A DNA stretch of 64,000 nucleotides from Eustoma russellianum (GCA_036186865.1 AP025062.1:25917437-25981436); one strand, 5' to 3'. Counted from the stretch's first letter, positions 23,852-37,028 are shown. Notes: generated from the sequence alone by a model not told the origin. Translations and numbers: made by a program.

Positions 23852-24207
23852 TGTTGAAAAAAAGAGTTTGAGTGATTCGAAATTACATGATTTAAATACC
23901 ACGTGTTTAAGAAATGCATGACAAAATTTATTACTTGACACGTTTTTGTGACAAACTTGCCTTATATATTTTATATATAATGTTGCCGTACTAACAAGCC
24001 ATGAAGCTTTAAAGCTTACATCAAATGTCAAACATTTGTTGTGTTTGAACTATTTTTAGATGCCACTATTAATGAACTAAACTAGTTCATTAAGTGAAGT
24101 ACTTAAGTTAATGAACTAACTAGTTCATTAAATGGAGATATATTTGGAGAAGGCATGATGGCAACATATTGAAACATGGAAAGTCTCCTCTCCACTTGGT
24201 TATACAC

Positions 24208-24264
<57 letters not shown>

Positions 24265-26556
24265 TCAGATTTTTATAAAAAGGCACAATACACATATATT
24301 CCGACGTACTACCGACACGTTACATATATTACAAACGCACGTCAATGTCACACCACTACACTTACCTCATATTTATGAGTACATTCAGGTCTTATATCAT
24401 ATGATATAAGTCATGGTGATGACAAAATTATTACGACACGCTACAAGGTTATAAACTGAAAATTGTCGTATCAGGTGACTACCGAAACTTCGGCAATGTG
24501 TCACGCACTTGCCATATATAGATGGCCAGACCATATACTTTAAAAGGAGCCAAAAATTTCGTGGCTCACACGATATATTCAGCCATGAAATCATTCCATG
24601 TTGGCACACACAAATCACCCTCAATTAAGGCCAAATTGTGGAGATTTCAAATTCAATTTTTTGTCACATGCCGGCGCCATTTCCAACAGCCTTATGAGCT
24701 AAATAATTAATTATTTTATGTATATTATGTACGACATAATATATATAACATGTGCAAAAAGTTTGAATTTAATGGGAGAAAAATCGCGTAATCGATAAAA
24801 GTCGAAAATTCGGTTTTCTACGAACACAATATATGGAACGTTTTTGGCATGACATGTAACATATATCTAGTCACTTTTTACATATTCAAGACATGTTAAA
24901 GTGTACTAGAATATTCAAATTAGGGCTGATTGGAATATACCATATATGTGTAACTATTGTGTAATATTTGACAAAGTTTACAAAAGTAAAATTCAGCACA
25001 TGCTCAAGACATGTTACACGCCATTCTCAGCTTGGTGGAGCTTAGTTGGTATCTCAATTGGTGGAGAATAAACCACACAAGGTTAGTGACATAATGGAGG
25101 GAGCTACACAAGGTAACAATTCAAACTTTTTAGCAAATGTAACACATGCTGAATATTCAGCATGTGAGACAATTGCTGGCCGATTTTATGTCTTGATGGT
25201 GATAAAATTTGCTTCCAAAATTGAAGGGATTAATTGTTAATTATTTGGCAATATTTTAAACTTTATTTGGCACATGTTTTTACACTTTAATCTCAGATTT
25301 TTATAGCTACTAATTGGTGACGAGACTCATCCAATCATAGAAGGCCAAGTAAGCAAAGCCAAGATATTCATCCAATTAAGTTGTGCCAAGTGAGCAAGAT
25401 ATGTCATATCTATACAAGGTAATCTTCCAAGAGCATTAAAGAGAATTCTCAATGTGATGGAAGAACTAGAGGGGGGCGGCCAACTTGAATTAAAAAGAAG
25501 AGAAGAGAGCAAACAAATGCAAGACAACTCTCATAATCTCTCAAGTGCAAAAAGACTCTCTACTCTCTTCTTCTACATTTCTTTCTTCTTCTTCCTCTCT
25601 CAAGCCTATCGTTTTTATATTCAACATATTGAATAGGCTTTTTTTTATACCACCATAGACGTTTCATTTGTTGTAAAAGGATTGATCAAGGTGTGATCAA
25701 ACCTTCACCCGGTCGGTGGTGGTGTTCGTGATCAGTGTGATTGATTGTATTGTTTGTTAAAGGGTGGAGTTGGGGTGTAACACCAGAAAACCTTGCTGTA
25801 AGGTGTTTTTGGTGTTTAGTGATAACCGAGGAAGGTCCTCGAAGACTGAAGTAGGTTGATTTAACCGAACCAGTATAAAATCCTTGGTGTCTTTACTTTC
25901 AGCACTTTACTTTTAGTTTTCAGTCTTTGTGTTGAATTCGTTGCAATCATAAAAATAGTAAACGAATTTCAAAAAGTTACTAAAAATTTCAGAAATATAG
26001 CCACATCTCTTAAGTTTCATTTGGCGCAAGTTTCAACCCCTTTGGACAAGTATAAGCCAATCAAACATTAATAGTTCTGAGACTAGTGCAATCTGATATT
26101 CAGACTTGCAAAGGTTGAGAACATCAACATATTTGACATACTTCCCAAAGGAAGTTTTCAAAACCGTTTCAACCTAGTACAATACACATCTTAAGGGGTT
26201 TTTCATTAAATTTTCAGACCATTTGGAGTCAAGAATTAATCGGAATAAAATTTTCAAATCAGAGTGCTGTTTTTGACAGATTTGCGCAATCTGACCAAAA
26301 ACGTATTTTCAAAGGGTTAGGAGTTCAATTTTAATTTGAAATTTTTAGGAGATACTCAACACATCTGAGAGTAGAATCTCTCCAAATTTTAGAATTTTCG
26401 AAGGTCTGGAACCTGGTCTTTCAAACGTTTCCAATCAGGATCTAAAAACAGAAACTGTTTTCAGAAGTTAGGTTTTTGGTTCAAAATATTTTAAAACCAA
26501 ATTTTCCGCACCTACTATTCAACCCGCCCTTCTAGTGATGCTATACAAGTCCTATA
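23852..26556 (+). repeat. Sirevirus B 3' LTR
   Basis: 2705 bp, from TGTTGAAAAAAAGAG to CCTATA, followed by TSD GACAT. It contains a long (TA)n tract (about 24210-24259), the 20-bp palindrome at 24391-24410 and a perfect 24-bp palindrome at 25143-25166 (halves CACATGCTGAAT and ATTCAGCATGTG). The U5 end is similar to the end of the K LTR. No coding potential. Confidence 0.88.
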
Positions 26557-27351
26557 GACATTGTCTCGAAAAATATCCTTGGCTCATTTTCTACCATATA
26601 GGTTAGAAAATGTGGTCCAAACAAAGTTGGTATTCTGGCACGTTTGCTTTGACGAAGTTCCTCATTTCCTTGAAGACTCGCCTCACGCAGTCGCTTACAA
26701 ATACTTGTTTCTTCTTTGTTTTTATCTTTCTTCAAAAAGACATCTTCAAAGAACACAGCATTCCTCGACTCTATGACAATGTTTTCATGTATGTCAGGAA
26801 TATCCGATTTGTGCACTAACAAATGATATGCACTACTGTTTATCGCATATCCTATAAATATACAGTCAATTGTTTTAGGCCCAATTTTCACTTGTCTTGG
26901 TCTAGGTATAGCAACCTTTCCCAGGCACCCCCACACTTCCAAGTATTTGTAACTAGTCTTGTGGCCTTTCCAAAGCTTGTATGGGGTTTCATCCATCCTT
27001 TTAGATGGAATTATATTCAAAATAACTTTAGATGAGAGAACGTCTTCTCCCCCACAAGTTCTGAGCTAAGCCCGAACTTATCAACATATCATTTGTCATC
27101 TCTTTTAGAGTTTGGTTTTTGTGTTCAATAATACCATTCGGTTGAGGTGAATATGGTGTAGTCGTTTGATGAACAATGTCATGTTTTGAACAGAATTCAT
27201 TAAAGGGTGTATCATATTCTCCACCTCTATCAGCACGAATTGCTTTAATTCGTTTGCTAAGTTGATTCTCAACTTCATTTTTATAGTCTTTGAAAGCATC
27301 AATGATCTCATCCTTGCACTTAGCAAATAGACATAACAGTATCATGTGCAA
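26557..27351 (-). pseudogene. Copia A pol: integrase
   Basis: Two minus-strand frames. 27351-27028 has the second and third catalytic regions (ADRGGEYDTPF and NGIIEHKN); 27020-26557 has the integrase C-terminus (DETPYKLWKGHKTSYKYLEVWGC is visible as two short blocks, then the FIGYAINSSAYH region) and the linker into reverse transcriptase. The first catalytic aspartate (HIDVC) is in the preceding frame. Frame changes at about 27351 and 27025 make it non-functional. The reading is cut at 26557 by Sirevirus B and resumes at 4726. Confidence 0.85.
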
Positions 27352-27354
27352 TCG

Positions 27355-28044
27355 TCAATAAAAGTTACAAAATACTTTTTTACCACTTCTTGTTTGCACA
27401 AACTTTAAATCACACACATCTATATGAATTAAATCTAAAGGTTCAGTGTTCCTTTCTATTGAAGGAAACGGGGCCTTAGCCATTTTCGCTTCAACACAAA
27501 TTTGGCATTTTTCATTATCAAAATTTAATTTGGGTAACAAGTCAAGATTAACCATATGTTGTATTGACTTATAATTAACATGTCCCAAACGAAAATGCCA
27601 TAACCAAGAAGATTCAAGCATGTAAGCAGAAGAGGAAGCATTATTATTAGCCTCTAAGGGCAAATCTTTCTTTGGTAAAACAGTGATTACATTTAACTTG
27701 AACATCCTTTTCGACAAGTACCCTTTTCTCAAATACATGACATTTTTTGAAATAATAACTTCATTGGACTCTAACACTAGTCTAAACCCATGCATGTCAA
27801 AAAGAGCTCCAGAAACTAAATTCTTCCAAATATCGGAGACGTGCAACACATTCTGCAGAGGTAGATGCTTCCCCAAGGTCATCTTCAGAACAACTTTGCC
27901 CTCGCCTTCGATCTTCGATGAGGTAGAGTTCTCCATGTGAAGTTGTTCATTGTTCCCGGGCCAGTACTCCATGAACATCTCTCTGCTGGAGCAGACATGT
28001 CTCGTGGCGCCAGTATCCAGCCACCACTCAAGCATGTTCCCCAC
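27355..28044 (-). pseudogene. Copia A pol: protease and pre-integrase domain
   Basis: The minus-strand frame has the aspartic protease site LDTGATRHVC, the VLHVSDIWKNLVS block, the pre-integrase zinc-binding motif (LWHFRLGHVN, CQICVEAKMA) and the first integrase aspartate (LIHIDVCDL). The active-site residues look intact. It is in the same frame as the upstream Gag piece, separated only by a TAA at 28059-28057. The frame ends at the junction with the integrase core. Confidence 0.85.
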
Positions 28045-28056
28045 AACATTGCAATC

Positions 28057-28994
28057 TTAGACCACCGCATAGAGATTCAAATCATCCATGGCATCAACGA
28101 GGTTCGTCTTTGCCTTGGTTTGCTTCTTCTTGGGCTTATGACATTCGTTGCTGACATGACCACAGTTGTAGCATTTTTCGGTGAACTTCTTGGCTATCTG
28201 CTTGCCTTTGTTGTTCACCCCAAGATGGCCTTTCTTCTTTTTGACCTCTGCAACCTGGGCCTTGGCCTGACCAGCACTTGCATGTGGCTTTCTTTCAAAC
28301 ATGCAATTATCTTCCTTGATGCGGAGTCGGACAATCAGATCTTCCGATATCATTTTCTTTCTCTTGTGCTTGAGGTTGAATTCCCTCCACAAAAGAAGTA
28401 GCTTCTCAATCATTACAGCCACCACGAAATATTCACTGAGCAACATGCCCTACTCTTCTATCTCGGCTACCAACGTCTGAAGTTCCTCAACTTGAGAAAC
28501 AAAAGTGCGAGAATATGACATTTTGAAATCCAGGAATTTTGCCGACAACAAACTTCTTAGTGCCAGGATCTTCTGTACAGTATTTCTTCTCTAAAGTCTA
28601 CCACAAAGACTTTGCTTTTTTTGTACATGCAGTACAAACTATACAACGAGTTGTCTAAACAACTCAGAATATGACTCAAACAAACATAACTGTTGAAGTT
28701 CCATGCTTCAAAAAATAGCTTGTTCTGCATGTTCTAGGTTTGGTCCTCCACAGGATCCACCACAGGTGGGTCCTCTGTCAAAAGCGTGGAAAACACCATG
28801 GCAGTCAAGAAGAACAAGATCATCTGCTTCCACCGCTTGAAGAAGCTCTGACTAAACTTATCGGGTTTCTCCACTTGGGCCACCGTAGGACCCTGTGCAG
28901 GAGAAGCAGTCATCAGCGCCCCAACATTTGGTGTCATAGGAGCAGTAATCTGTACGTCTACGCCTTGAACAGAGCTTGAGTAGGCTTTCTCCAT
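28057..28994 (-). pseudogene. Copia A gag
   Basis: The ATG at 28994 opens a frame with the Copia gag start (EKPDKFSQSFFKRWKQ, LFFLTAM) that ends at 28734. The C-terminal half (28446-28057) keeps the basic region and a zinc knuckle reading CYNCGHVSNEC. The knuckle spacing is C-X2-C-G-H-X4-C, so three residues between the second cysteine and the histidine are missing against the CCHC norm. The middle, 28450-28730, is frameshifted. Not functional. Confidence 0.8.
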
Positions 28995-29064
28995 TTAAGT
29001 TTCTATAACACGTCAGAAACAAACAAGAATCTGTACAGAATCAATATACAATACGTCTTAAGAA
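28995..29064 (-). other. Copia A leader without a recognisable primer site
   Basis: Minus-strand sequence after the 5' LTR reads TTCTTAAGACG and does not resemble TGGTATCAGAG. Either another tRNA was used or the site has decayed. Confidence 0.45.
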
Positions 29065-30516
29065 TGTTGAGAATAATTCAAGTCAGACAAGATTGACTTT
29101 TGTACAGTTTTCTGGTGAAGTAAAGCAGTGGCCGACCTGCCGAGATGAACTAAAGGTTGTACCAATCTGCCAGGTCAAGACAGTCCAGGTAGCGCAATTG
29201 AGTTTACGTTCTAGACAGTGCTGCCGATCTCAGCACAATAGCACTTCAGAACAGTATGGTGCTACCAGCCTTCCAGCCAAGCTGAACTGAAGTTAGATTG
29301 ATCAGTCAGATCAGATCAGTCCAGTCAGCACAATTATATTTGCATTCTGGACTAATAGCCGATCTGCCGACCTCGTCACCTCAACACAACAGGGCAACAG
29401 ATGCTTTCTGGCTCTTCAATCGAGCTCAGCACGGTAGTGCTGTAGAACAACAAATGCTCTCAGCCAATCAATAGAGCTCAGCACACAGCAGAGCTCAGCT
29501 CCGCAACACTGTACAACAATAGTGTTTTGATATCCCTCGATCAGCTGAGCTCAACACATAGCAGAGCTCAGCACGGCAATAACTCCAATAGCTCAGCTGA
29601 GCAGAGATCCAAGGTGAATCAAGGACTCTGTCCTTAAGACGTATTGCTCAGGTATACTGTGCCCAACCAGATGGAGCAATCGTCTCCCAGGATACAACAG
29701 AGTCAGTTTAGATGAGCGGAACTGCAGCATATGAACTCAACGAACCTGTAAGCTTTCTTGAATTCTCAGATTACTTGAAATGCAGATGTTGTGTATGCGG
29801 GAAGAGAGGATGATTATACAGAGAGAGATTGTAGAGAAAAGGAAGATTTTGGATTTCTGAGTGAGTGACTAGTGAGGTCAGCTTAGCCAGTATTTATAGG
29901 GAAATTATGAGGTCAGTCTATTATAGTCAGTTCAACTACAAGCATAGATCATATACCTGCTCTGTCTGAACTCTTGGATCAGATAACCGCATCAGATCTG
30001 CCCTCAGCCATCAGATAAATATAACTGTGTAACCTTAGCCGTCAGCTCGTAACAACTTCAGGTCAACTCGACACGGTTAAAGCTCAACATCTTTTCAAAA
30101 TTTAACCTTAGCCTATCTTAACAACCTGAAGAAGTTTAAACTCAAAAAAACTTCAACCCAGATGAAAAGATCCGACCCGCTACTGCACGCTCTGGCCTGC
30201 AGTCTGTAACCCATTGCTTGGCCTGCAGCCTGAGCCCATTAGGCCCACAGCTCAGTCTACAACCTAAGCCCATGCCCAGGCTTGGGCCTAACTGAGCTGA
30301 TTTTCTCTTCTTATTTTAAGCATTAATTTTTCTTTCACCTAGTATCGGAATTGAGTGATTCAAAAGCATAGAATTATCTACTCGTCACGTAGTTATTGAA
30401 GGACTCATTAGTTTCTACTTATCATTAATGAAACTAATCATAATTCAGCTCAAAGTACGTTGCTAACCACAATTTGCAACTTGGCCCAATTCAATTTCTT
30501 TCCATTTTCTCCAACA
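29065..30516 (-). repeat. Copia A 5' LTR (right copy)
   Basis: 1452 bp, plus-strand ends TGTTGAGAA and CTCCAACA, followed by TSD GATGC (30517-30521). It matches 1756-3213 throughout with about 10 percent differences where compared. Confidence 0.88.
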
Positions 30517-30521
30517 GATGC

Positions 30522-30873
30522 ATGGGGTGGCTCTTTGTTTATGGGTTAACTATTGCAAGATACGGAGACCTCGGATTCCACATCACAACATGTGCAGATA
30601 TTTGTCCATCCAAGAGATTTTATGGTCCTTAAAGGAGTTCAGCGAAACAATAACAACAACAACGTTAGCCCATTATCTTAGAGGATCCTGCTTATATCGG
30701 GGTATGAGGGGTCGCCGAGATGCTAATATCAGTGTCTATGCAAATGTAAATCCGCTAAGGAAAATACAAGCCGTCAAAGATGAAACAAATACACGTCAAT
30801 GGAAATCGAAATTTAAAACCTTGAAACATTCGTCATCATTAATATCAGTGTCTATGCAAATGTAAATCCGATA
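30522..30873 (-). repeat. SINE-like tail and a short direct repeat
   Basis: 30645-30730 resembles the 3' part of an Au-type SINE on the minus strand: AACAACAACAACG is the reverse of a GTT-repeat tail, followed by a GGGGTATGAGGGGTCG block similar to the one at 46676-46695. A block of about 30 bp occurs twice (near 30726 and 30839), 113 bp apart. No gene seen. Confidence 0.4.
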
Positions 30874-31468
30874 CAAATATCAAATGTAGATAATAACTAA
30901 ATCTCCAAATACATAAACCTCGAGTAGTAAAAAATAACCATCTCAACTACATTCTCGAAATCCTATCAGAATTCCTCAAGTCTCGAAATCTCCTCCTAAT
31001 CACCCCTGATGCATACTTATCTTATACCTCATTGTCTGCAAAACAACAATAATGTATAGTATGAGCGACATACAACGCCCAGTAAGTAGCCTCACTGTAC
31101 TTACATTGGGATCATACACGGAGAAGCAAGTGTAACAAAATAAAAGATAATATAAAATAATAGCATACGTCTCATTCGCAAGTAAATTTATTGTTTTGCC
31201 CCTAACATCCAAAATCAAAGATAGCAAATAGGCCCAAAAAAGTACATAACAATGTCCAATCAGGGGTTAGTCCAACTCAAAATCAATGATACAATTTTTT
31301 TTCTAAATATGCAATGTCAAAATGTCTAAAGACAAAGGCCTCCATTTCCAAATATCCAAAATTCAAACGTCCAAAAGTCTAAAGTTTCCAAATCCGATTT
31401 AGCTGGTCCAAAGTCCAAAATCTAAATCCGAGTCCAAATCGGTCTAAATCCAAATATCAAATCCGACC
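30874..31468 (-). mobile_element. Decayed gypsy LTR, 3' part (minus strand)
   Basis: Read on the minus strand it has the order seen near the 3' end of the other gypsy LTRs: a GGGCG...CGCTC stem (about 31048-31075), a pyrimidine tract and TTTTGCAG ending at 31036. It is interrupted by the solo LTR at 31474 and resumes at 35676. The LTR ends are not recognisable. Confidence 0.55.
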
Positions 31469-31473
31469 TAACC

Positions 31474-34400
31474 TGTTACGACCAGTACCTCTGCACTGTC
31501 AGTAAACAAAAATGAATTAGGACGTGATTGTTGTGCCGCGCTAGGTGGTATAGATAAAATTCTTGCTAAGCAGCAAGACAAATAAATCAAAACCTTAAGT
31601 AACAAAAGTAACTAGGTTATTTTATTAAACGGGAAATACTGATAAAAAGTTGTCCTAATCTACCTAATAACCCATGGACCGCCTACCTAGTAGATATAAG
31701 TGAACGAATATGTTATTTATCCACTAACATTAATCTTCTTATATTACCATAAGAAAGAAAAAAGTGTCCAACACTAACTCATTTTCTTCCAACAATTTTC
31801 ATTTTTGTTAAGCTTCTTACAAGACACATCACCCCATCTTTCACCCACATGCCTCAGAAAGGAGAGGGGATAGTCCTTCTTACACAATCCATTCCAAGCC
31901 AATCAAGCTACATACAAACCCATCATATGTCATATCCAATTTCTTTCTTTCTCATTTTCATAGTGGAAATTCTATTCATCATTTTCCCCACACCAAAATT
32001 TGGTGGAAACATAAAGGAAGAAAATAAGAAGAGTTTTTACAACACCTCACACTCCCACCAATAAAAGAGCATGCAAACATTACACCATTTCAACCATTCT
32101 TTTCTTTATGATGAAGAATTCACCACTAGTCTTCAAGTAAATTTCAGCCACCACCCTCCCCACTTGCGTTTCTTCCATTTTTCTTTCTCTCCCATCACCT
32201 CACTCTCATATCTCATTTTTCCTCCAACCATCTTGCATGCATGGCTCATTCTTCTTACAACCTCTCTTCCCAATCAACCCTAAATGATTATTCCCCACTC
32301 CCCATCCCACTATCTCGGTCAAAGGTCCCAACCAAGGGAAAAAATCTTCCATTTAACCAATACCATCTTCATTCCTCATTTATCCTCAAAACATCGCTCC
32401 CTCTCTTCAATCTTTCTTCTTCTTCACTCCTCTCTCCCACCAAGAGTCCCCATCTTCATTCTCCCCTCATTCCACCCGAGAATCCCCAAACCAAAAAGGG
32501 AGAAGACTTCATCCATTTTCCAGTTCCACCACTTCCATTCCACTTCTCAATTCATTTTCTCCAACTTCTCTCCACCTTCTTCATCTCCAACAAACTCCTC
32601 TCTCTTCTTTCAAACTCTCAAAAGCTCCCAACTTTCCTCCTCTTTTTTCACCCACGGCATCAAAAGGGCAAAAGGCCAAGTCTCACTCCCTTTCTTCACA
32701 TTATTTTCATTCTAATTCCAAAACAAACCCAAGGACATTCCTCTTTCCTCTTGTCAGGACAAAAAAAAGTTCATTTCAATCTCATTTTAGTCTCCAATCC
32801 GTGGCCATCTCCAAGGTAATAAGGAGGCAAATTCTTCAATATCAAGTTAAAATCCAAGCTTGCGTGTATAAGACTCAACAAGGTAAGGATTATACCACAA
32901 TTCTTTAGCATCTCTCCTTCCTTCAAACCTTCAAAAGATTTAATTTTTCCCCTTCACTCCTCATCTATGCCGTATATGGTAGCAAGTAAGACAGAAGACG
33001 TCTAAACTAGAAAATTGAAGGAGACTGAAGAATTGTCAAGGGTAAGTTTATTTAAGAGTCTATCTTGGAACCTTCTTGGCCATTTTTCTTCCAAAAGCTA
33101 ACATTCTTCCCATTTACTTGGCCTATAGGCCGAAAGTTACATCAAAGAAGGAAAAGAAGGAACCTTTTCTATCCTAAATACAGTTTCCAAAGAGAAGGCA
33201 AATATTCTTCTTAACTTCTTCATGTATGTTTCAAAATGCGTCCTTTATGTTCATATCCAACCTTGGAATGCATGCATAGATTTAAATGATGATCATTATA
33301 AAAATGAAGAAAATATGTCTGCGTGCCATTATGTGATTATCTTGGTATGCTTTCCCTTATGAGCACACTTATGAGTATGATGAGGTAGAAAAGTGTGTTG
33401 CATGTGCAATTTAAGAATGATATAAGTCTAATATGTATTTGCATGTACATTTATCATGATCATAGGTCCAATCTTCATATTTGTGATTGTCACCCTCATG
33501 CATGGTCTTGAATGTGCTAGAATAGAAATGTATGTATGATCATGAATGAAGTGTTGACCTCATGTATAATACATGCCATTTAACACCACATTAGGGTGCA
33601 CGTAAAAAGAGGTATAAAAATTGAGAAATCATGTGATGTATATGTATTGATCATTCTGCCATATATGTGTTGAATACTAACCATGTGTAAACCATGTGCA
33701 TGACATAATATGTTGATTGATTAGTGGATGAGGTAATCATATTGCATGTAAAATGTAATCAACAAATTACCATGTTCATATGTTTGTGTGCGTAAGTGTT
33801 TTTGGCCAAGTGGTCATGTGAATGTACCATAATGATATTGTGAATATTGAGGACGTGTATGTAAAAATATATATATGGTACGTTATTCATATGACTAACT
33901 AATGAATGTGCTAAACTAGTAAATTGAGGAAGCAACAAACTAAAGTGGGCTGTTTAGGCATGTTAGCCGAGGACACAAAAAAGGGCATAATGGTAATTCC
34001 ATATTTTGAAAAGATATGAAAATGGGCTTTTTTGCAATGCCATAAAATTAAATAAGAATGGGACAAGATAGGACAAGATTTTAGTGGAAAACTGTAGGCT
34101 GATTTTGGAGGACAAAACCGAGGGTCCTTAAGAAGGGCAAAATAGAAATTTCACATGAAATTATGACATGAACCATGAGCCAAAGTTGGGACTTAAGTAC
34201 TGAAATGACTAGGTGCTCAAATCAGCCCAAAATCGAGCATAAATGCATATGTGCACGAGTCAAGTTTTGAAACAAAAAGATTTTTCTCACATGATCGATT
34301 TTACGGAAATGTTTTATCTCGCAAAATGTTTCAAAAGGAGTTTTACGCAACATGTTTGAGGGAGATATTTTTATCATGTGATATGTTTTAAAAAGAATTT

Positions 34401-35670
34401 TAACGAACCGTACCATGCATCGATTGATTCCATAGACACAGATTTACGATGATATGATTCGCTACTTCCACAGCTTATGTTTACGATGTTATGATATGTT
34501 GTCCTACAACTCATGTTATGTGATTGGAGGCCGGACTGACATCAGGTAGATGAGAGAGGATGTCAGCGGCATATAGTATGTTACATTTGTTGATGGCGTC
34601 ATGACACTAGAACCTAAGAGAGGTTGGTGTCATGGACATATAGTTTCCCTACCCAATGTGGCTGAGTGTCTGGGACCTGGGATCTTTGCCATGATATGTC
34701 ACCATTAGATCTACGTACACATGATGTAACATAATTGTTGGGCCATTGGGATTCATGGTTGGTACATAGTATTATATGGGCAATTCAATCCGTGTGCCGT
34801 GCGTACCATTTGTACATGATGAAAGATGCTATGTACAGTTTGAGACAGATTTTATACGATGATTACCAAAGGATTGTGTTTTGAAAATTTTTGAGAAGTT
34901 ATGCAAGCCATTACTTCATACGAGTACATGCATATCACCCGAGTCACCCTACTAGGTATATGCTTAGAACATCAGTGAACATACAATGATTGTATAGAGT
35001 ATGATTCCAGAAAAGTGATTCGTGACATAGACATAGCCAAAACGGATGTAACATAAGTCATACGTTAAAAGCTTAATAGCTACGTAAGAAAATAGGGAAT
35101 ACGGAAATGAAATAATTTACGCGTCGACTTTATTTTTCTGCACTTTGCATCTTTACATGATATTGATGCTACTTGTCTTATTTGTCACTGTTTTTGTGAA
35201 ACGGAGACGTATTATGTTATTATTTCCCTATATTGGTTTTATTAACCCTTCTCCGATGCATGATCTACATGATGAACCTGGGCAGAAATACACATTGAGC
35301 GATTCGTGATCGCTCACTCTACATTTTTACCATCTTGCAGAGCCTCAGGATCAGGACTTGAACTACATAGACGACGAGCTGAGAGAGTAGGTTACCCTTG
35401 AGCAGTTTAGTGGGTCAGTTCATCCAGCTTTTGTATTTTGTTATTTCAGACATGTATTTATATCTTGATGTACAGATGACATTGTACCCGGAGATAGTTT
35501 ATGATGCATACATGTCGCTTATGTTTTGTTATTCCTATTTATAATGCTTTTGCTATCCAAAACATGTTTATGACGATGTGCATATAGATGTTATCGACAC
35601 CTTGCACTTCTCGTAGCAGAGTACGGCGGGTGCACTGCGTCGAGGCCCTAGTCCTTGGTGGGACGCTACA
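31474..35670 (+). mobile_element. Solo Ty3/gypsy LTR of 4197 bp
   Basis: Starts TGTTACGACCAG, ends GGACGCTACA and is flanked by perfect TSDs TAACC (31469-31473 and 35671-35675), so it is a complete LTR left after recombination between two LTRs. It shares the terminal GTGCACTG module and hairpins with gypsy D, a donor-like CAACAAG|GTAAGG (GT at 32883), stem GAGCGAT/ATCGCTC (35297-35315) and acceptor-like CTTGCAG ending at 35340. A strongly C/T-rich stretch (about 32060-32800) makes long serine/proline/phenylalanine frames on the plus strand that I regard as composition artefacts. Confidence 0.92.
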
Positions 35671-36339
35671 TAACCGGTCCAAAATTCAAATTTCCAAATT
35701 ATCCAAAACCCAGCTAAAATGGTCCAAAATAATGCAATGGCTATTGCACTTTCTTTATAAATGACTTATACCGTAAGACTTACGAATTGATCCTCCGATT
35801 GGTCAAATGTGTCACAGGCGGCCTATCAAAATAGTCAAATGTGCTTGGAAGGCCCCATCGGCGGTCAAATATGCCCAAGCGCTCTATATACCAAAATAGC
35901 CAATATGCTCGGGCGGCCCGTTTGTTCGGAACCAATCCAGCTTAATGATATATTTCAAATGTAGGGGTGAATTTCCAAAAAATTCAACTTTTCAAAATTA
36001 TTTCCAAGTTCCAAAGTTAGTCCAAATTACCAAAATGAGCCAAAATGTCAAATTTGCCAAAATTACCAAAATACCCTCCAAATACCAAATAATTCCAAAC
36101 AAATAATCCAAATAGGCAAAAAATTCTAAAATAGCAAATATTCTGCTCCTAACAGTATATGTATACACGTATATATGCCTACACCAACACATGCACATAT
36201 ACATGTATATACACACACGCTACTCCCTCGGCCCACTTCCCCCCAACTCGCTACCTAACTTTTTTTAATCCATACACAATTCACTATATATATACATATA
36301 TATACACACACACACACATATATATATACATATATATAT

Positions 36340-36345
<6 letters not shown>

Positions 36346-36400
<55 letters not shown>
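36346..36400. repeat. (TA)n microsatellite
   Basis: Uninterrupted TA dinucleotides preceded by mixed TATACA repeats. Similar tracts lie at about 36810-36847, 36962-37026, 37593-37635 and 37740-37788. They generate spurious tyrosine/isoleucine-rich frames. Confidence 0.95.
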
Positions 36401-36404
<4 letters not shown>

Positions 36405-36807
36405 AGGCTAAATAAGGAAAATGGCTTAAAGAATCCCTATTTTTCAGGAAGGCAGCCGAACACTGTTTGGTATTTTAGATGCACAGGTCGGAACACATGT
36501 TCAAATGAGTTCAAACCACTTGGAGGCATTAAAAAACTCAATTTGGGACGATTTTCAGGTTTTACACTTTTTCTAATTCGGGCTACAAGATGGACCGAAA
36601 TCAGGTGGAAGTTGGGAGTCCAGAATGGAAAGTACTGAAGTTCACTAGATGGATACCTAGTCTTTGGAAGTCTGTATCTCTATCAAGAATAGTCCAAATG
36701 AGGTGATTCAAAAGCCCAGATTCAAGAAATTTTCATGAGCTGCAACTTTGATGAAGAGTGCACACCCTAATTCGGCTTCTAGAAGCGGGTAAAAGCCAAT
36801 AACCGAC

Positions 36808-36851
<44 letters not shown>

Positions 36852-36854
36852 ATG

Positions 36855-36959
36855 CATAAGTATTTTTGATTGCATAAATTGATGAAACACATATATTTAT
36901 GGCCGTGTGTGTGTGTGTATATATATATTCTGGTAAAAGAGAGGCCTGGTCTCTTTTAT

Positions 36960-37028
<69 letters not shown>

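Larger units (their letters stand above)
4727..26556 (+). mobile_element. Sirevirus B: Copia retrotransposon nested in Copia A
   Basis: TSD GACAT at 4722-4726 and 26557-26561. It starts TGTTGAG and ends CCTATA (the expected terminal CA has decayed). Net of nested DNA it is about 5.4 kb: a 5' LTR cut short after about 1.1 kb, part of gag, no pol, a region with repeated purine tracts and a 2705-bp 3' LTR. The long LTR, the CCHC gag with a coiled-coil region and the multiple purine tracts fit the Sirevirus lineage. It cannot move on its own. B's LTRs differ by several percent. Confidence 0.88.
1756..30516 (-). mobile_element. Copia A: Ty1/copia retrotransposon, outermost host of the four-level nest
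   Basis: Two LTRs in the same orientation (1756-3213 and 29065-30516) are flanked by identical 5-bp TSDs, GATGC at 1751-1755 and 30517-30521. Gag, protease, integrase, reverse transcriptase and RNase H remnants read on the minus strand in Copia order, so the right LTR is the 5' LTR. Without the nested insertion the element is about 6.9 kb. Pol is split at 4726/26557 by Sirevirus B, and the reverse transcriptase core with its YVDD site is missing. The Gag motif (KRW...MLFFLT-like) resembles the TNT1-type superfamily. The two LTRs differ at roughly one position in ten where I compared them, so it is the oldest layer. I see no canonical TGGTATCAGAG primer site beside the right LTR. Confidence 0.9.

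Noticed and set aside
32071..32819. Overlapping open frames of 70-192 codons rich in serine, proline, phenylalanine and histidine
   Set aside because: They lie in a C/T-rich leader-like part of a solo LTR, overlap in different frames and contain no domain; composition explains them.
36159..36638. 159-codon frame rich in tyrosine and isoleucine, and similar frames at 36870 and 37591
   Set aside because: Direct translation of (TA)n microsatellites.
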